From the NCBI RefSeq assembly GCF_019311235.1, contig NZ_JAHWDF010000002.1, forward strand, positions 186,001-250,000: a stretch of DNA of 64,000 nt, written 5' to 3'. A model generated the notes under the pieces. That model was not told where the DNA came from. It ran no database searches and saw nothing but the letters and a program-made list of their open reading frames with translations. The stretch comes from Mesonia aestuariivivens (GTDB taxonomy: Bacteria; Bacteroidota; Bacteroidia; Flavobacteriales; Flavobacteriaceae). Of the stretch, positions 16,972 to 25,767 are shown piece after piece. A program made the translations under genes and the position numbers. Every line of letters begins with the position of its first letter. Position 1 is the first letter of the stretch.

Positions 16972-18039
16972 TTAAGCTTGTGTTTCTAACTCTTTCATCA
17001 CGTTTACTAAAACTTCAACGCTTTCTTTTGGTAGTGCATTGTACATAGATGCACGGTAACCACCTACGCTTCGGTGACCATTAATTCCGTTTATGTGTGC
17101 TGCTTTAACTAAATCTTCAAAAAGCGATTTATATTTTTCGTCTTTTAGGTTGAACGTAGCATTCATGATCGAGCGATCTTCTACTGCTGCGAAACCTTCA
17201 AATAAGGGGTTTCTATCAATCTCGTTGTAAATAAGAGCTGCTTTTTCTTCGTTTAGCTTTTGAATAGCTTCAATTCCGCCTTTTTCTTTTAACCATTTTA
17301 ATGTTAACATTGAAGTATAAACAGCAAATACAGGAGGTGTATTAAACATACTTTCTTTGTCAATATGTGTCTTATAATCCATCATTGATGGAATTTGACG
17401 AGAAACTTTTCCTAAAATTTCTTCTTTAATTACAACTAGAGTTGTGCCAGCTGGTCCCATATTTTTTTGAGCTCCTGCATAAATAATACCGAATTTAGAG
17501 AAATCTAATTTTTTGCTAAAGATATCACTACTCATATCGCAAACAAGTGGGATACCGCCTGTAGTTGGAAACTCTTTTAGTTGTGTACCAAAAATAGTGT
17601 TATTACTGGTGCAGTGAAAATAGTCTGCATCTGCAGGAACATTAAAGTTTTTAGGGATGTAATTAAAATTTTCATCTTTAGATGAAGCTACTTCTTCTAC
17701 ATCTCCAAAAAGTTTAGCTTCTTTAATGGCTTTAGAAGACCAAGTTCCTGTATTTAGATACGCTGCTTTATTTTCTAATAAATTATAAGCGGTCATTAAA
17801 AATTGAGTACTTGCTCCGCCTTGTAAAAATAAAGCTTTGTAGCCTTTTCCTTCTAAATTTAGAAGATCAAGAACTAGTTTTTGAGCTTCATCCATCACCG
17901 AAACAAAATCTTTACTACGGTGTGAGATTTCTAATATAGATAAGCCAGAATTATTAAAATCTAAAATGGCTTGTGATGCTTGTTTAAATACACTTTGTGG
18001 CAAAATACAAGGTCCTGCACTAAAATTGTGTTTTTTCAT
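16972..18039 (-). CDS. serC: Phosphoserine aminotransferase
   Basis: This PLP enzyme converts 3-phosphohydroxypyruvate and glutamate to phosphoserine; it can also serve in pyridoxine synthesis. The 355 residues match the family, with the start MKKHNFSAGPCILPQSVF, the LFLQGGASTQF phosphate-site region and the PLP lysine in YAGAQKNMGPAGTT. The C-terminal GINGHRSVGGYRASMYNA is typical. It forms an operon with serA downstream and the acyl-CoA reductase upstream (72-nt gap). A phosphoserine phosphatase gene is not in this window. Confidence 0.96.
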   Translation of the reverse strand: MKKHNFSAGPCILPQSVFKQASQAILDFNNSGLSILEISHRSKDFVSVMDEAQKLVLDLLNLEGKGYKALFLQGGASTQFLMTAYNLLENKAAYLNTGTWSSKAIKEAKLFGDVEEVASSKDENFNYIPKNFNVPADADYFHCTSNNTIFGTQLKEFPTTGGIPLVCDMSSDIFSKKLDFSKFGIIYAGAQKNMGPAGTTLVVIKEEILGKVSRQIPSMMDYKTHIDKESMFNTPPVFAVYTSMLTLKWLKEKGGIEAIQKLNEEKAALIYNEIDRNPLFEGFAAVEDRSIMNATFNLKDEKYKSLFEDLVKAAHINGINGHRSVGGYRASMYNALPKESVEVLVNVMKELETQA

Positions 18040-18111
18040 AAAGTTTTTATTTTATGGTATAAATAAGAAAGCTAAAATTACAAAGTAATTCAACTAATTA
18101 AAAGTATAAAC

Positions 18112-19155
18112 TTATAAATTTAGTAGGAATTGTATGGTATCTACATTATCTGCAAAATCTGATAATTTAGGTTGTTGTGTTTTACCAAATTCAATATGAT
18201 TAGGGTTTAAATTTAAAGAAACGATACATTGTATCTGTTCGGCATCTTCTTGTAATTGCTTATTTAATTCATCTAAATTAGAATATTTTTCATAAAATAA
18301 GGTAGCAATAGGAGAAGAGAACGATTGGTCTTCTTTTAAAATTAAAAACCCGTTGTCAAAAAGTTTAAATTCACTCATTAAATATACCGCTTTATTATAA
18401 TCGTAATTATTGGCGTATTTATTTTGATTAACAATAGAATTCCAATCATAAATGGCTTGAAAAAGTTGTTCAAATTGATAATCTTCAGGCACAAAAATTT
18501 TAGAAACATTTCTACATCCTAAACCATAATACCTAAAAATATCATCCCCTAATGGTGCTAATTCTTCTTTCGATTCATTACCGGTTATAATCGCTACAGA
18601 GTTTCTGTTTTTTCTTATAATATGTGGATATTTAGAAAAATAATATTCAAAATAGCGAGCGGTATTATTACTACCAGTAGCAATAATTGCATCAAAGTTT
18701 TCTAACCTTTCTTTAGTGAAGGTGATACTCTCTTTAAAACCTTGATTTTCATGAATTAAAAAATCTACCAACACCGGAAGTAATTGCTGATCATTTTTAG
18801 ATTGTTTAATAAGAATATTGTTTCCTGTAATTAATACAGAAAGAAAATCATGAAAACCTACCAATGGAATATTACCTGCCATAATTACGGCTATGGTTTT
18901 AGCAGCTTTTTTTTCTATAGAATAATTGCTTAACCATTCTTCTAGATTTTTTAGCGTTAAAGCATTAGCCCATTGATGAATAGAAAAAAGAATATTTTCT
19001 TTGGTAAACCAACCATTATAATGAATAGATACTTCAGTTTTTTCTTCAAGTAGCTGATAAAATTTTTTATTTTTTTCTGAAAAAGTACCGTTTCCAAAAT
19101 CAGTTAAAAAATTACCTAAATTAACAAATGCATCTTTACGTTCTTCTAGCGTCAT
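18112..19155 (-). CDS. Acyl-CoA reductase (LuxC-like)
   Basis: The 347-residue protein resembles LuxC/acyl-CoA reductases of the aldehyde dehydrogenase superfamily: LKNLEEWLSNYSIEKKAAKTIAVIMAGNIPLVGFHDFLSV, then GNNILIKQSKNDQ, then ATGSNNTARYFEYYF. A cysteine in YYGLGCRNVSKIFVP is the likely nucleophile. The substrate in non-luminous flavobacteria is not known to me. It heads the leftward run into serC and serA and is divergent from the ferredoxin gene, whose promoter touches its own, so coordinated control is plausible. Confidence 0.85.
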   Translation of the reverse strand: MTLEERKDAFVNLGNFLTDFGNGTFSEKNKKFYQLLEEKTEVSIHYNGWFTKENILFSIHQWANALTLKNLEEWLSNYSIEKKAAKTIAVIMAGNIPLVGFHDFLSVLITGNNILIKQSKNDQQLLPVLVDFLIHENQGFKESITFTKERLENFDAIIATGSNNTARYFEYYFSKYPHIIRKNRNSVAIITGNESKEELAPLGDDIFRYYGLGCRNVSKIFVPEDYQFEQLFQAIYDWNSIVNQNKYANNYDYNKAVYLMSEFKLFDNGFLILKEDQSFSSPIATLFYEKYSNLDELNKQLQEDAEQIQCIVSLNLNPNHIEFGKTQQPKLSDFADNVDTIQFLLNL

Positions 19156-19159
19156 AATA

Positions 19160-19191
19160 TTTGGTTATCTATGCGAATGGCTTTATTTTTG
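19160..19191 (+). promoter_or_regulatory. Promoter of the ferredoxin gene
   Basis: TTTG (19160-19163), a 20-nt spacer and TATTTTTG (19184-19191) match the Bacteroidota -33/-7 consensus exactly, about 30 nt before the ATG. The -33 part abuts the start codon of the divergent acyl-CoA reductase gene. Confidence 0.75.
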
Positions 19192-19193
19192 TA

Positions 19194-19201
19194 CAAAGTT
19201 A
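19194..19201 (-). promoter_or_regulatory. Candidate -7 element of the acyl-CoA reductase gene
   Basis: The minus strand reads TAACTTTG (TAnnTTTG), two bases from the ferredoxin -7 element on the other strand. The two promoters therefore face and overlap each other. No clear -33 TTG is seen for this side. Confidence 0.5.
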
Positions 19202-19221
19202 CGTAAACTAAAAAGAAAAAA

Positions 19222-19572
19222 ATGGCTATAATTATAACAGACGAATGCATAAATTGTGGAGCTTGTGAACCTGAATGTCCTAATACCGCAATTTATGAAG
19301 GAGCAGATGATTGGAGGTATGCAGACGGTACAGATTTAGAAGGTGATGTGGTTTTGCCTAATGGTAATCAAGTAAATTCAGAAGAAGCTCAAGAGCCAGT
19401 TAGTGATGAATTTTATTATATTGTTCCTGATAAATGTACAGAATGTAAAGGTTTTCATGAAGAACCTCAATGCGCAGCAGTTTGTCCTGTAGATTGTTGT
19501 GTACCAGATGAAGATCATGTAGAAGATGAACAAACTCTACTTGCTAAACAAAGTTTTATGCACGAAGAATAA
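19222..19572 (+). CDS. Dicluster 4Fe-4S ferredoxin
   Basis: The 116-residue acidic ferredoxin begins [22 protein letters not shown], giving the first CxxCxxCxxxCP set. The second set is [20 protein letters not shown], where the spacing between the second and third cysteines is widened, as in Alvin/7Fe-8Fe type dicluster ferredoxins. An extra 30-residue acidic insert lies between the sets. It carries electrons in the cytoplasm; the partner is unknown. It is monocistronic and divergent from the acyl-CoA reductase. Confidence 0.93.
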   Translation: MAIIITDECINCGACEPECPNTAIYEGADDWRYADGTDLEGDVVLPNGNQVNSEEAQEPVSDEFYYIVPDKCTECKGFHEEPQCAAVCPVDCCVPDEDHVEDEQTLLAKQSFMHEE

Positions 19573-19604
19573 AAAAAAGCCTCTTTTTCAAGAGGCTTTT
19601 TTTT
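19571..19604 (+). terminator. Ferredoxin gene terminator
   Basis: Stem AAAAAAGCCTCT / AGAGGCTTTTTT with a 6-nt loop (19585-19590) starts right at the stop codon and ends in eight T. It may also stop the convergent gene ending at 19621. Confidence 0.85.
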
Positions 19605-19620
19605 AGGATTATATTTAATT

Positions 19621-20103
19621 TTATTTTAAGTTATACTTTTTTAAATAAACAGCATCATTATCTGCATCATAACTTTCTACCACAAAATTTCCATCCTCAT
19701 CAAAGTAACCAAAAGAATTTTCGTTTTCTTTTGCTAAAATGTAATAATTGTGATCTTTCATTTTTCTGATCTTCCCATACATTTTTTGTTTCCCATTTTT
19801 GGTACTCATCATTGTATATCCATTTTTATCTGGAGCGATGGTATACGATTCATTACCAGAACTAAATGTAGTAGACTCTTCTATCTTAACAGGCTTTCTA
19901 CTTACTGTTTGATTGGTCTTATTATTATTTTCTACTTGAAGCTTTTCTTCTGAGGAATATTTTTTCTGTTTTACAGCAACATCTTCTCCTTTAGAAGATT
20001 TTATAGTTGTTTTTGTGGTTACGGTTTTAGACATTTTATCTTCATTTTGAGCAAACCCAAATGTGAATGATAAGATAGCTAAACTTAATATTAACTTTTT
20101 CAT
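19621..20103 (-). CDS. Small secreted protein of unknown function
   Basis: The 160-residue protein has a signal peptide MKKLILSLAILSFTFGFAQ. The mature part starts with a Lys/Thr/Ser-rich segment (TVTTKTTIKSSKGEDVAVKQKKYSSEEK). It ends in a folded-looking region of aromatic beta-type motifs (YYILAKENENSFGYFDEDGNFVVESYD). No family recognised. It has a candidate own promoter and is convergent with the ferredoxin gene, and may share its terminator. Confidence 0.75.
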   Translation of the reverse strand: MKKLILSLAILSFTFGFAQNEDKMSKTVTTKTTIKSSKGEDVAVKQKKYSSEEKLQVENNNKTNQTVSRKPVKIEESTTFSSGNESYTIAPDKNGYTMMSTKNGKQKMYGKIRKMKDHNYYILAKENENSFGYFDEDGNFVVESYDADNDAVYLKKYNLK

Positions 20104-20126
20104 AATTATTTTATTTAATAGTTATT

Positions 20127-20134
20127 CAAATATA
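20127..20134 (-). promoter_or_regulatory. Candidate -7 element of the 19621-20103 gene
   Basis: The minus strand reads TATATTTG, an exact TAnnTTTG, 24 nt before the ATG. No -33 TTG is seen. Confidence 0.5.
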
Positions 20135-20239
20135 AAATTGATGAGTGTTAAAATGTAATAAGGGAAAACTAATGTTAAGCTAAATTTTAGCAGTTGTGAG
20201 CTTATTCATTTAAAAAGTCAAAAAAAATAAATCAAATTG

Positions 20240-20247
20240 TATATTTG
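20240..20247 (+). promoter_or_regulatory. Candidate -7 element of ychF
   Basis: TATATTTG, an exact TAnnTTTG match, ends 23 nt before the ychF ATG. No -33 TTG is seen at the preferred spacing. Confidence 0.55.
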
Positions 20248-20270
20248 CGGTTATAAAAATTATAAGCTCA

Positions 20271-21365
20271 ATGAAAGCAGGAATTGTAGGATTACCAAAC
20301 GTAGGTAAATCAACGCTATTTAATTGTTTGTCAAATGCAAAAGCTCAGAGTGCAAACTTCCCATTTTGTACAATAGAGCCTAATATAGGTGTTGTAAATG
20401 TACCAGATCCTAGATTAAAGAAATTAGAAGAATTAGTAAATCCAGAGCGTGTTTTACCAGCAACAGTAGATATTGTTGACATTGCAGGATTAGTGAAAGG
20501 AGCTAGTAAAGGAGAAGGATTAGGTAATCAGTTTTTAGGGAACATAAGAGAAACTGATGCAATTTTACATGTATTAAGATGTTTTGATAATGATAATGTA
20601 ATACATGTAGATGGTAGTGTAGACCCTATTCGTGATAAAGACACGATCGATATGGAGCTTCAACTAAAAGATCTAGAAACTGTCGATAAAAAATTAGACA
20701 AGGTAAAAAGAGCTGCTAAAACAGGAAATAAAGAAGCCCAAAAAGAACAAGAGGCTTTATTAAAATTAAAAGAAGGCTTAGAAGCGGGAATTTCTGTACG
20801 CGCTATTGATTTTGAAGAAGAAACGCACAATGATTTTATAAAGCCCTTACAATTTATTACCGATAAACCCGTAATGTATGTATGTAATGTAGATGAAAAT
20901 TCTGCAGTTAGCGGTAATAAATATGTAGATTTAGTGAAAGAAGCGGTAAAAGATGAAAATGCAGAGGTTATCTTTTTAGCAGTAGGTATTGAAGCAGATA
21001 TTGCAGAACTTGAAGATTATGAAGAACGTAAAATGTTTTTGCAAGATATAGGTTTAGAAGAAGCAGGATCTGCCAAATTAATACGCGGAGCTTATAAATT
21101 ACTTAACCAACAAACTTATTTTACGGCGGGCGTAAAAGAGGTGAGAGCTTGGACTGTAAATGTAGGCGCCACTGCACCGCAAGCAGCCGGAGTGATTCAT
21201 ACAGATTTTGAAAAAGGTTTTATTAGAGCTGAAGTAATAGCTTATGATGATTATGTTAACTTTGGTAGTGAAGCTAAGGTTAAAGAAGCTGGTAAACTAG
21301 GGGTAGAAGGAAAAGAATATATTGTGAAAGATGGTGATGTAATGCATTTTAGATTTAATGTTTAA
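20271..21365 (+). CDS. ychF: Redox-regulated ATPase YchF (OLA1/Obg family)
   Basis: The 364-residue protein is a universal translation- and stress-associated P-loop NTPase. The G1 loop GLPNVGKST is at residues 7-15, the G3 region is DIVDIAGLVKGASKGEGLGNQFL, and YVCNVDE replaces the NKxD motif, which is the hallmark that makes YchF prefer ATP. A TGS domain with FTAGVKEVRAWTV closes the protein. It is monocistronic, with a close promoter and an unusually long terminator stem. Confidence 0.97.
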   Translation: MKAGIVGLPNVGKSTLFNCLSNAKAQSANFPFCTIEPNIGVVNVPDPRLKKLEELVNPERVLPATVDIVDIAGLVKGASKGEGLGNQFLGNIRETDAILHVLRCFDNDNVIHVDGSVDPIRDKDTIDMELQLKDLETVDKKLDKVKRAAKTGNKEAQKEQEALLKLKEGLEAGISVRAIDFEEETHNDFIKPLQFITDKPVMYVCNVDENSAVSGNKYVDLVKEAVKDENAEVIFLAVGIEADIAELEDYEERKMFLQDIGLEEAGSAKLIRGAYKLLNQQTYFTAGVKEVRAWTVNVGATAPQAAGVIHTDFEKGFIRAEVIAYDDYVNFGSEAKVKEAGKLGVEGKEYIVKDGDVMHFRFNV

Positions 21366-21381
21366 GCCTAATTTGTTTTGT

Positions 21382-21428
21382 TACATAAAAAAAAGCCTTT
21401 GAACATTTCAAAGGCTTTTTTTTATGTA
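21382..21428 (+). terminator. ychF terminator: 22-bp perfect inverted repeat
   Basis: Arms 21382-21403 and 21407-21428 are perfect reverse complements around a 3-nt CAT. The core is GCCTTTGAA / TTCAAAGGC, flanked by A8 / T8 and TACAT / ATGTA. The T8 tract gives termination on the plus strand; the A8 on the left would allow it on the other strand. Confidence 0.85.
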
Positions 21429-21505
21429 TTAGCTTTACTTAAAATAATTTATGAGATGATAAATAAATTTGATGTATCAAGTAAAAATATTCATATAATT
21501 TTCGT

Positions 21506-21513
21506 TAAATTTG
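21506..21513 (+). promoter_or_regulatory. Candidate -7 element of the hybrid kinase gene
   Basis: TAAATTTG matches TAnnTTTG, 50 nt before the proposed TTG start. No -33 TTG at the usual spacing. Confidence 0.4.
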
Positions 21514-21563
21514 TATAAAGTTCGAAACATATTCTTCATATCAACACCTCGAGGTTTAAAATA

Positions 21564-23774
21564 TTGCAAAGGTTTCTAATTTGTACTTTTTTACTTCAAA
21601 ACATTCTTACACACGCTCAAAAACAAGTAAAAGAAGATTCGTTATATTTCTTTTTAGAAAAATCTTATAAAGGTTATGAAGAATCAAACTACCTTGAATC
21701 TTTAGTTTGGGGAAGAAAACTACTAGAAAAAGCTTATCGTTTAAAAGACAGTAGTTATGTAGCAGAAGCTTATTATGTTTTAGGCTTAGTAGATGAAACA
21801 ATTCAAGATTATGATAAAGCTGAAGATAAATATTATAATGCATTAAAAATTGTTAGTAAAGTAAGCAAAAAAAGAGATTCCGTTTTTTTAATGGATATCT
21901 ATAATGGCCTTGCTAATGTTTATTCTTTTAAAAAAAAATATCATAAAGCTGATAGTTTATATCATAAAGCCCTTGAGATAGGTGAGCTATTAAATAATGA
22001 AGCTCAAAAAGATATTATTTTAAATATTTCTTGGAATTACTTAAGTGAAAATAGTTGTCAAAAAGTGAACTTATTTTTACCTGAGTTACTTTCTTATCAA
22101 ATTAAAGATGATAATAGAACACTAAGTTTAGATGATACTATTTTTTTTAGTGACCTCAACTTTGTATTAGGATGGTATTATGGAAAAATAAAAGAATATA
22201 ATTTAGCTTACGATAAATTAGATTTTGCCATAAAATTAGCTAAGAGTAAAAATTTATATCAAGAGCTAAGTCAAGTCTTAGAAATTAGAGCAAAATTTTT
22301 AAAAGCTCAAGGTAAATTTGAGGAAGCTCTATTTTTTAATGAAAAATATATAGAGAGTCATAAAAAACAGATAGATCAAAATTTACTAAAAAAACTTCAA
22401 GCAGAAAAAGTTAAGTATGAAGTTAGTGAGTATGAAAGAGCTTTAAGATTACTAAAGAAACAAAAACAATTATCAGCCTCAATCGCAGAGTCTAACCACA
22501 AATTAAGCTGGTTATATTTAATTTTGAGTATCATTTTAGGGGTTTCTTTAATTATAATTTATTTAGTGAATTATAAAAGAAAAAAATTAATCAGAAAGCT
22601 AAATCATAAAAATAAACTGCTCATTGATGCGCAAAAGAAAGCCAAATTGGCTACACAAATTAAATCAAACTTCATCTCTAATATTAGTCACGAACTTAGA
22701 ACACCTTTACATGGAGTAATTGGCATTACTTCGTTGCTTTTAGCAGAAAAAAAACTCTCAGCGAGTAATCAAAAATTATTAGAATCATTAAAATTTTCTG
22801 GTGATTATTTATTAGGTCTTATAAGTAATGTTTTGTTAATGAGTAAAATAGATAATGGTAAAGTAAAGGTAAAGCAAAAGCTCGTCATGATAGAAAGCCT
22901 CTTATCTACCATTAGAAGTGGCATTATGTTTTCAGCTGAAGAAAAAGATGTTCAAATTAAATTTTGTGTGGATGAAGAGATACCTAAAAAAGTTTATTTA
23001 GATGCTAATATCGTCTCAGAGGTTTTAATTAATCTTATAGAAAACGCTATCAAGTTTTCAAAAGGAGGAAATGTTACAACATATATTAAAATTAATAAAG
23101 ATGCTAACTGTACAGATAAAGAGGTAACTATTAGATTTTGTGTAGAAGATAACGGTACAGGAATCCCAAAAGATAAGCAAGAAATAATATTTCAAAAATT
23201 TTCTCAAATTGCTTCAGAGCGCAATATGTTAGAAGGTACTGGTATAGGTTTATCTTTAGTGAAAAGTTTATTACTACAATTGGGGACAGATATTAAGTTA
23301 GAATCAGAAATAGGAAAAGGTTCTAAATTTTATTTTGATCTTCCTTGTAAATTATTTTCAGATAAAGACTCTAATGTAAGCATAAGTAAAGAAAAATTAA
23401 AAGTTTTTGAATCTAATCTAAACATACTATTAGTAGAAGATAACAAAATTAATATGATGGTTATTCAAAAATATTTAGCCTCATATAAAAAAATTAATTT
23501 AGAGATTATATCTGATGGGAAAGAAGCTTATAAAGCAATATTAAATCAAGATTATGATTTAGTATTATTAGACATAAACATTCCTTCAATGAACGGTTTT
23601 GCTATCACAAAAAAAATTAGAAAAAAAGGCTTTAAATTACCTATTATAGCCGTAACAGCATCAGAGCTTACAGAGATTCAAGATAAGGCATATGCAGTAG
23701 GAATTAATGATATAATCATTAAACCTTTTCAGAAAAAGAAACTCATAGCTGTAATCTCTAAATACCTACAATAG
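21564..23774 (+). CDS. TPR-containing hybrid sensor histidine kinase
   Basis: The 736-residue protein starts with a signal peptide (MQRFLICTFLLQNILTHAQ), then TPR-like helical repeats outside the membrane (about 30-280) and a membrane helix (about 313-335: LSWLYLILSIILGVSLIIIYL). The cytoplasmic part has HisKA with NISHELRTPLHG (about H376), an HATPase (NLIENAIKFS, DNGTGIPKD, GTGIGLSLV) and a C-terminal receiver with LVLLDINIPSMNG (about D670). No DNA-binding output or cognate regulator follows, so the phosphate must pass elsewhere. The frame has no ATG: TTG at 21564 is the only usual start after the in-frame stop at 21516. Confidence 0.88.
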   Translation: MQRFLICTFLLQNILTHAQKQVKEDSLYFFLEKSYKGYEESNYLESLVWGRKLLEKAYRLKDSSYVAEAYYVLGLVDETIQDYDKAEDKYYNALKIVSKVSKKRDSVFLMDIYNGLANVYSFKKKYHKADSLYHKALEIGELLNNEAQKDIILNISWNYLSENSCQKVNLFLPELLSYQIKDDNRTLSLDDTIFFSDLNFVLGWYYGKIKEYNLAYDKLDFAIKLAKSKNLYQELSQVLEIRAKFLKAQGKFEEALFFNEKYIESHKKQIDQNLLKKLQAEKVKYEVSEYERALRLLKKQKQLSASIAESNHKLSWLYLILSIILGVSLIIIYLVNYKRKKLIRKLNHKNKLLIDAQKKAKLATQIKSNFISNISHELRTPLHGVIGITSLLLAEKKLSASNQKLLESLKFSGDYLLGLISNVLLMSKIDNGKVKVKQKLVMIESLLSTIRSGIMFSAEEKDVQIKFCVDEEIPKKVYLDANIVSEVLINLIENAIKFSKGGNVTTYIKINKDANCTDKEVTIRFCVEDNGTGIPKDKQEIIFQKFSQIASERNMLEGTGIGLSLVKSLLLQLGTDIKLESEIGKGSKFYFDLPCKLFSDKDSNVSISKEKLKVFESNLNILLVEDNKINMMVIQKYLASYKKINLEIISDGKEAYKAILNQDYDLVLLDINIPSMNGFAITKKIRKKGFKLPIIAVTASELTEIQDKAYAVGINDIIIKPFQKKKLIAVISKYLQ

Positions 23775-23833
23775 ACTTCTTTCATTTTGTTAATTAATTT
23801 CCTTAAAAGAAGTTTTATTTTTTATGAAATGAT
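23775..23833 (+). terminator. Weak terminator after the hybrid kinase
   Basis: Stem ACTTCTTT / AAAGAAGT (23775-23782, 23816-23823) encloses a 33-nt loop and is followed by TTTATTTTTTTATG. The large loop makes this uncertain. Confidence 0.4.
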
Positions 23834-23862
23834 GCTATCTTAGCCTCATATCCCAAGATTTT

Positions 23863-25719
23863 ATGGAAGAAGAAACTAAGTACACAGAAGATAATATACG
23901 CTCTCTCGACTGGAAGGAACACATTAGAATGAGACCAGGAATGTATATTGGTAAACTGGGCGATGGTTCTAGTGCTGATGATGGGATTTATATACTTGTG
24001 AAAGAGTCTTTAGACAACTCGATCGATGAGTTTGTTATGGGAGCTGGTAAAACTATCGAGGTATCTATTCAAGGTCAAAAAGTAATTGTTAGAGATTACG
24101 GTAGAGGTATTCCTTTAGGAAAAGTAGTAGATGTAGTTTCTAAAATGAATACGGGCGGTAAATATGATACCAAAGCATTTAAAAAATCTGTAGGTTTAAA
24201 TGGTGTAGGTACCAAAGCAGTAAATGCATTATCTACTTATTTTAGAGTAGAATCTACAAGAGATGGCAAGTCGGCCTCTGCAGAATTCGAAAAAGGAGAG
24301 TTAACTCATCAAGAGTTTTTAGAAGAAACCTCTCGAAGAAAAGGAACAAAGATCTCTTTTATTCCAGACGAAAGTATATTTAAAAATTATAAATATCGTA
24401 ATGAGTACATTGTAAAAATGCTTAAAAACTATGTGTACCTTAATCCTGGGTTGACCATAGTTTTTAATGGAGAAAAATTTTATTCTGAAGATGGACTAAA
24501 AGATTTACTTTCTGATAGTATTCAAGAAGATGATCGTATGTTTCCTATTATTCATTTAAGAGGAAACGATATTGAAGTTGCAATAACTTACAATAAATCT
24601 CAATACAGCGAAGAATATAATTCTTTTGTAAACGGTCAACATACTACTCAAGGAGGTACGCACCAAGCAGCTTTTAGAGAAGCTATTGTAAAAACGGTTA
24701 GAGAATTTTTTGGTAAAAATTATGAACCTTCAGATATTAGAAAATCTATAGTATCTGCCATTAGTATAAAAGTAATGGAACCTGTTTTTGAAAGTCAGAC
24801 CAAGACCAAATTAGGTTCTACAGATATGGGCGGTAATTTACCTACCGTAAGAACTTATATTATAGATTTTGTAAAAAGACAACTCGATAATTACCTACAT
24901 AGAAATCCTGAAACTGCAGAGAAATTACAACGCAAAATACTACAAGCAGAGCGCGAACGTAAAGATCTTTCTGGTATTAGAAAATTAGCAAGAGAACGTG
25001 CAAAAAAAGTAAGCCTTCATAATAAAAAGCTTCGGGATTGTCGCGTTCATTTAGGTGATGTTAAAAAACAAAGAAATTTAGAAACCACCTTATTTATTAC
25101 TGAGGGAGATTCTGCAAGTGGTAGTATTACTAAATCTAGAGATGTAAATACACAAGCGGTTTTTAGTTTAAAAGGTAAACCTTTAAATAGCTTTGGCTTA
25201 AGTAAAAAAATTGTTTATGAAAATGAAGAATTCAATTTATTGCAAGCAGCTTTAAATATTGAAGATTCTATAGATGATTTAAGGTATAATAATATTGTAA
25301 TCGCTACCGATGCCGATGTAGATGGTATGCATATACGTTTACTTCTAATTACATTTTTCTTGCAATTTTTCCCTGAGCTTATTAAAAAAGGACATTTATA
25401 TATTCTTCAAACTCCATTATTTAGAGTAAGAAATAAAAAAGAAACGATCTATTGTTATTCAGAAAAAGAAAAGCAAAGTGCTATAATCAAACTTACCGGT
25501 AAACCTGAAATTACACGATTTAAAGGTTTAGGTGAAATTTCTCCTGATGAATTTAAATATTTTATAGGTGAAGATATTCGTTTAGATCCAGTAATGTTAG
25601 ATAAAGAAACTGGTATTGAAGAATTACTCACCTTTTATATGGGAAAAAATACTTCAGATCGTCAAGAATTTATCATTGATAATTTAAGGGTTGAATTAGA
25701 TGTTATTGAAACAAACTAA
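23863..25719 (+). CDS. parE: DNA topoisomerase IV subunit B
   Basis: The 618-residue protein has a GHKL ATPase ([44 protein letters not shown]), a transducer domain and a Toprim domain with [12 protein letters not shown] (about 414) and [10 protein letters not shown] (about 482). With ParC it decatenates sister chromosomes. I call it ParE rather than GyrB because it is paired with a second GyrA-like subunit and a separate gyrA lies at 47484. It starts the parE-parC-mscL unit. Confidence 0.9.
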   Translation: MEEETKYTEDNIRSLDWKEHIRMRPGMYIGKLGDGSSADDGIYILVKESLDNSIDEFVMGAGKTIEVSIQGQKVIVRDYGRGIPLGKVVDVVSKMNTGGKYDTKAFKKSVGLNGVGTKAVNALSTYFRVESTRDGKSASAEFEKGELTHQEFLEETSRRKGTKISFIPDESIFKNYKYRNEYIVKMLKNYVYLNPGLTIVFNGEKFYSEDGLKDLLSDSIQEDDRMFPIIHLRGNDIEVAITYNKSQYSEEYNSFVNGQHTTQGGTHQAAFREAIVKTVREFFGKNYEPSDIRKSIVSAISIKVMEPVFESQTKTKLGSTDMGGNLPTVRTYIIDFVKRQLDNYLHRNPETAEKLQRKILQAERERKDLSGIRKLARERAKKVSLHNKKLRDCRVHLGDVKKQRNLETTLFITEGDSASGSITKSRDVNTQAVFSLKGKPLNSFGLSKKIVYENEEFNLLQAALNIEDSIDDLRYNNIVIATDADVDGMHIRLLLITFFLQFFPELIKKGHLYILQTPLFRVRNKKETIYCYSEKEKQSAIIKLTGKPEITRFKGLGEISPDEFKYFIGEDIRLDPVMLDKETGIEELLTFYMGKNTSDRQEFIIDNLRVELDVIETN

Positions 25720-25767
25720 TTAACGAAAATTTTAAGCAGTCAATCACAAGTAAAGTATACAAATTAC

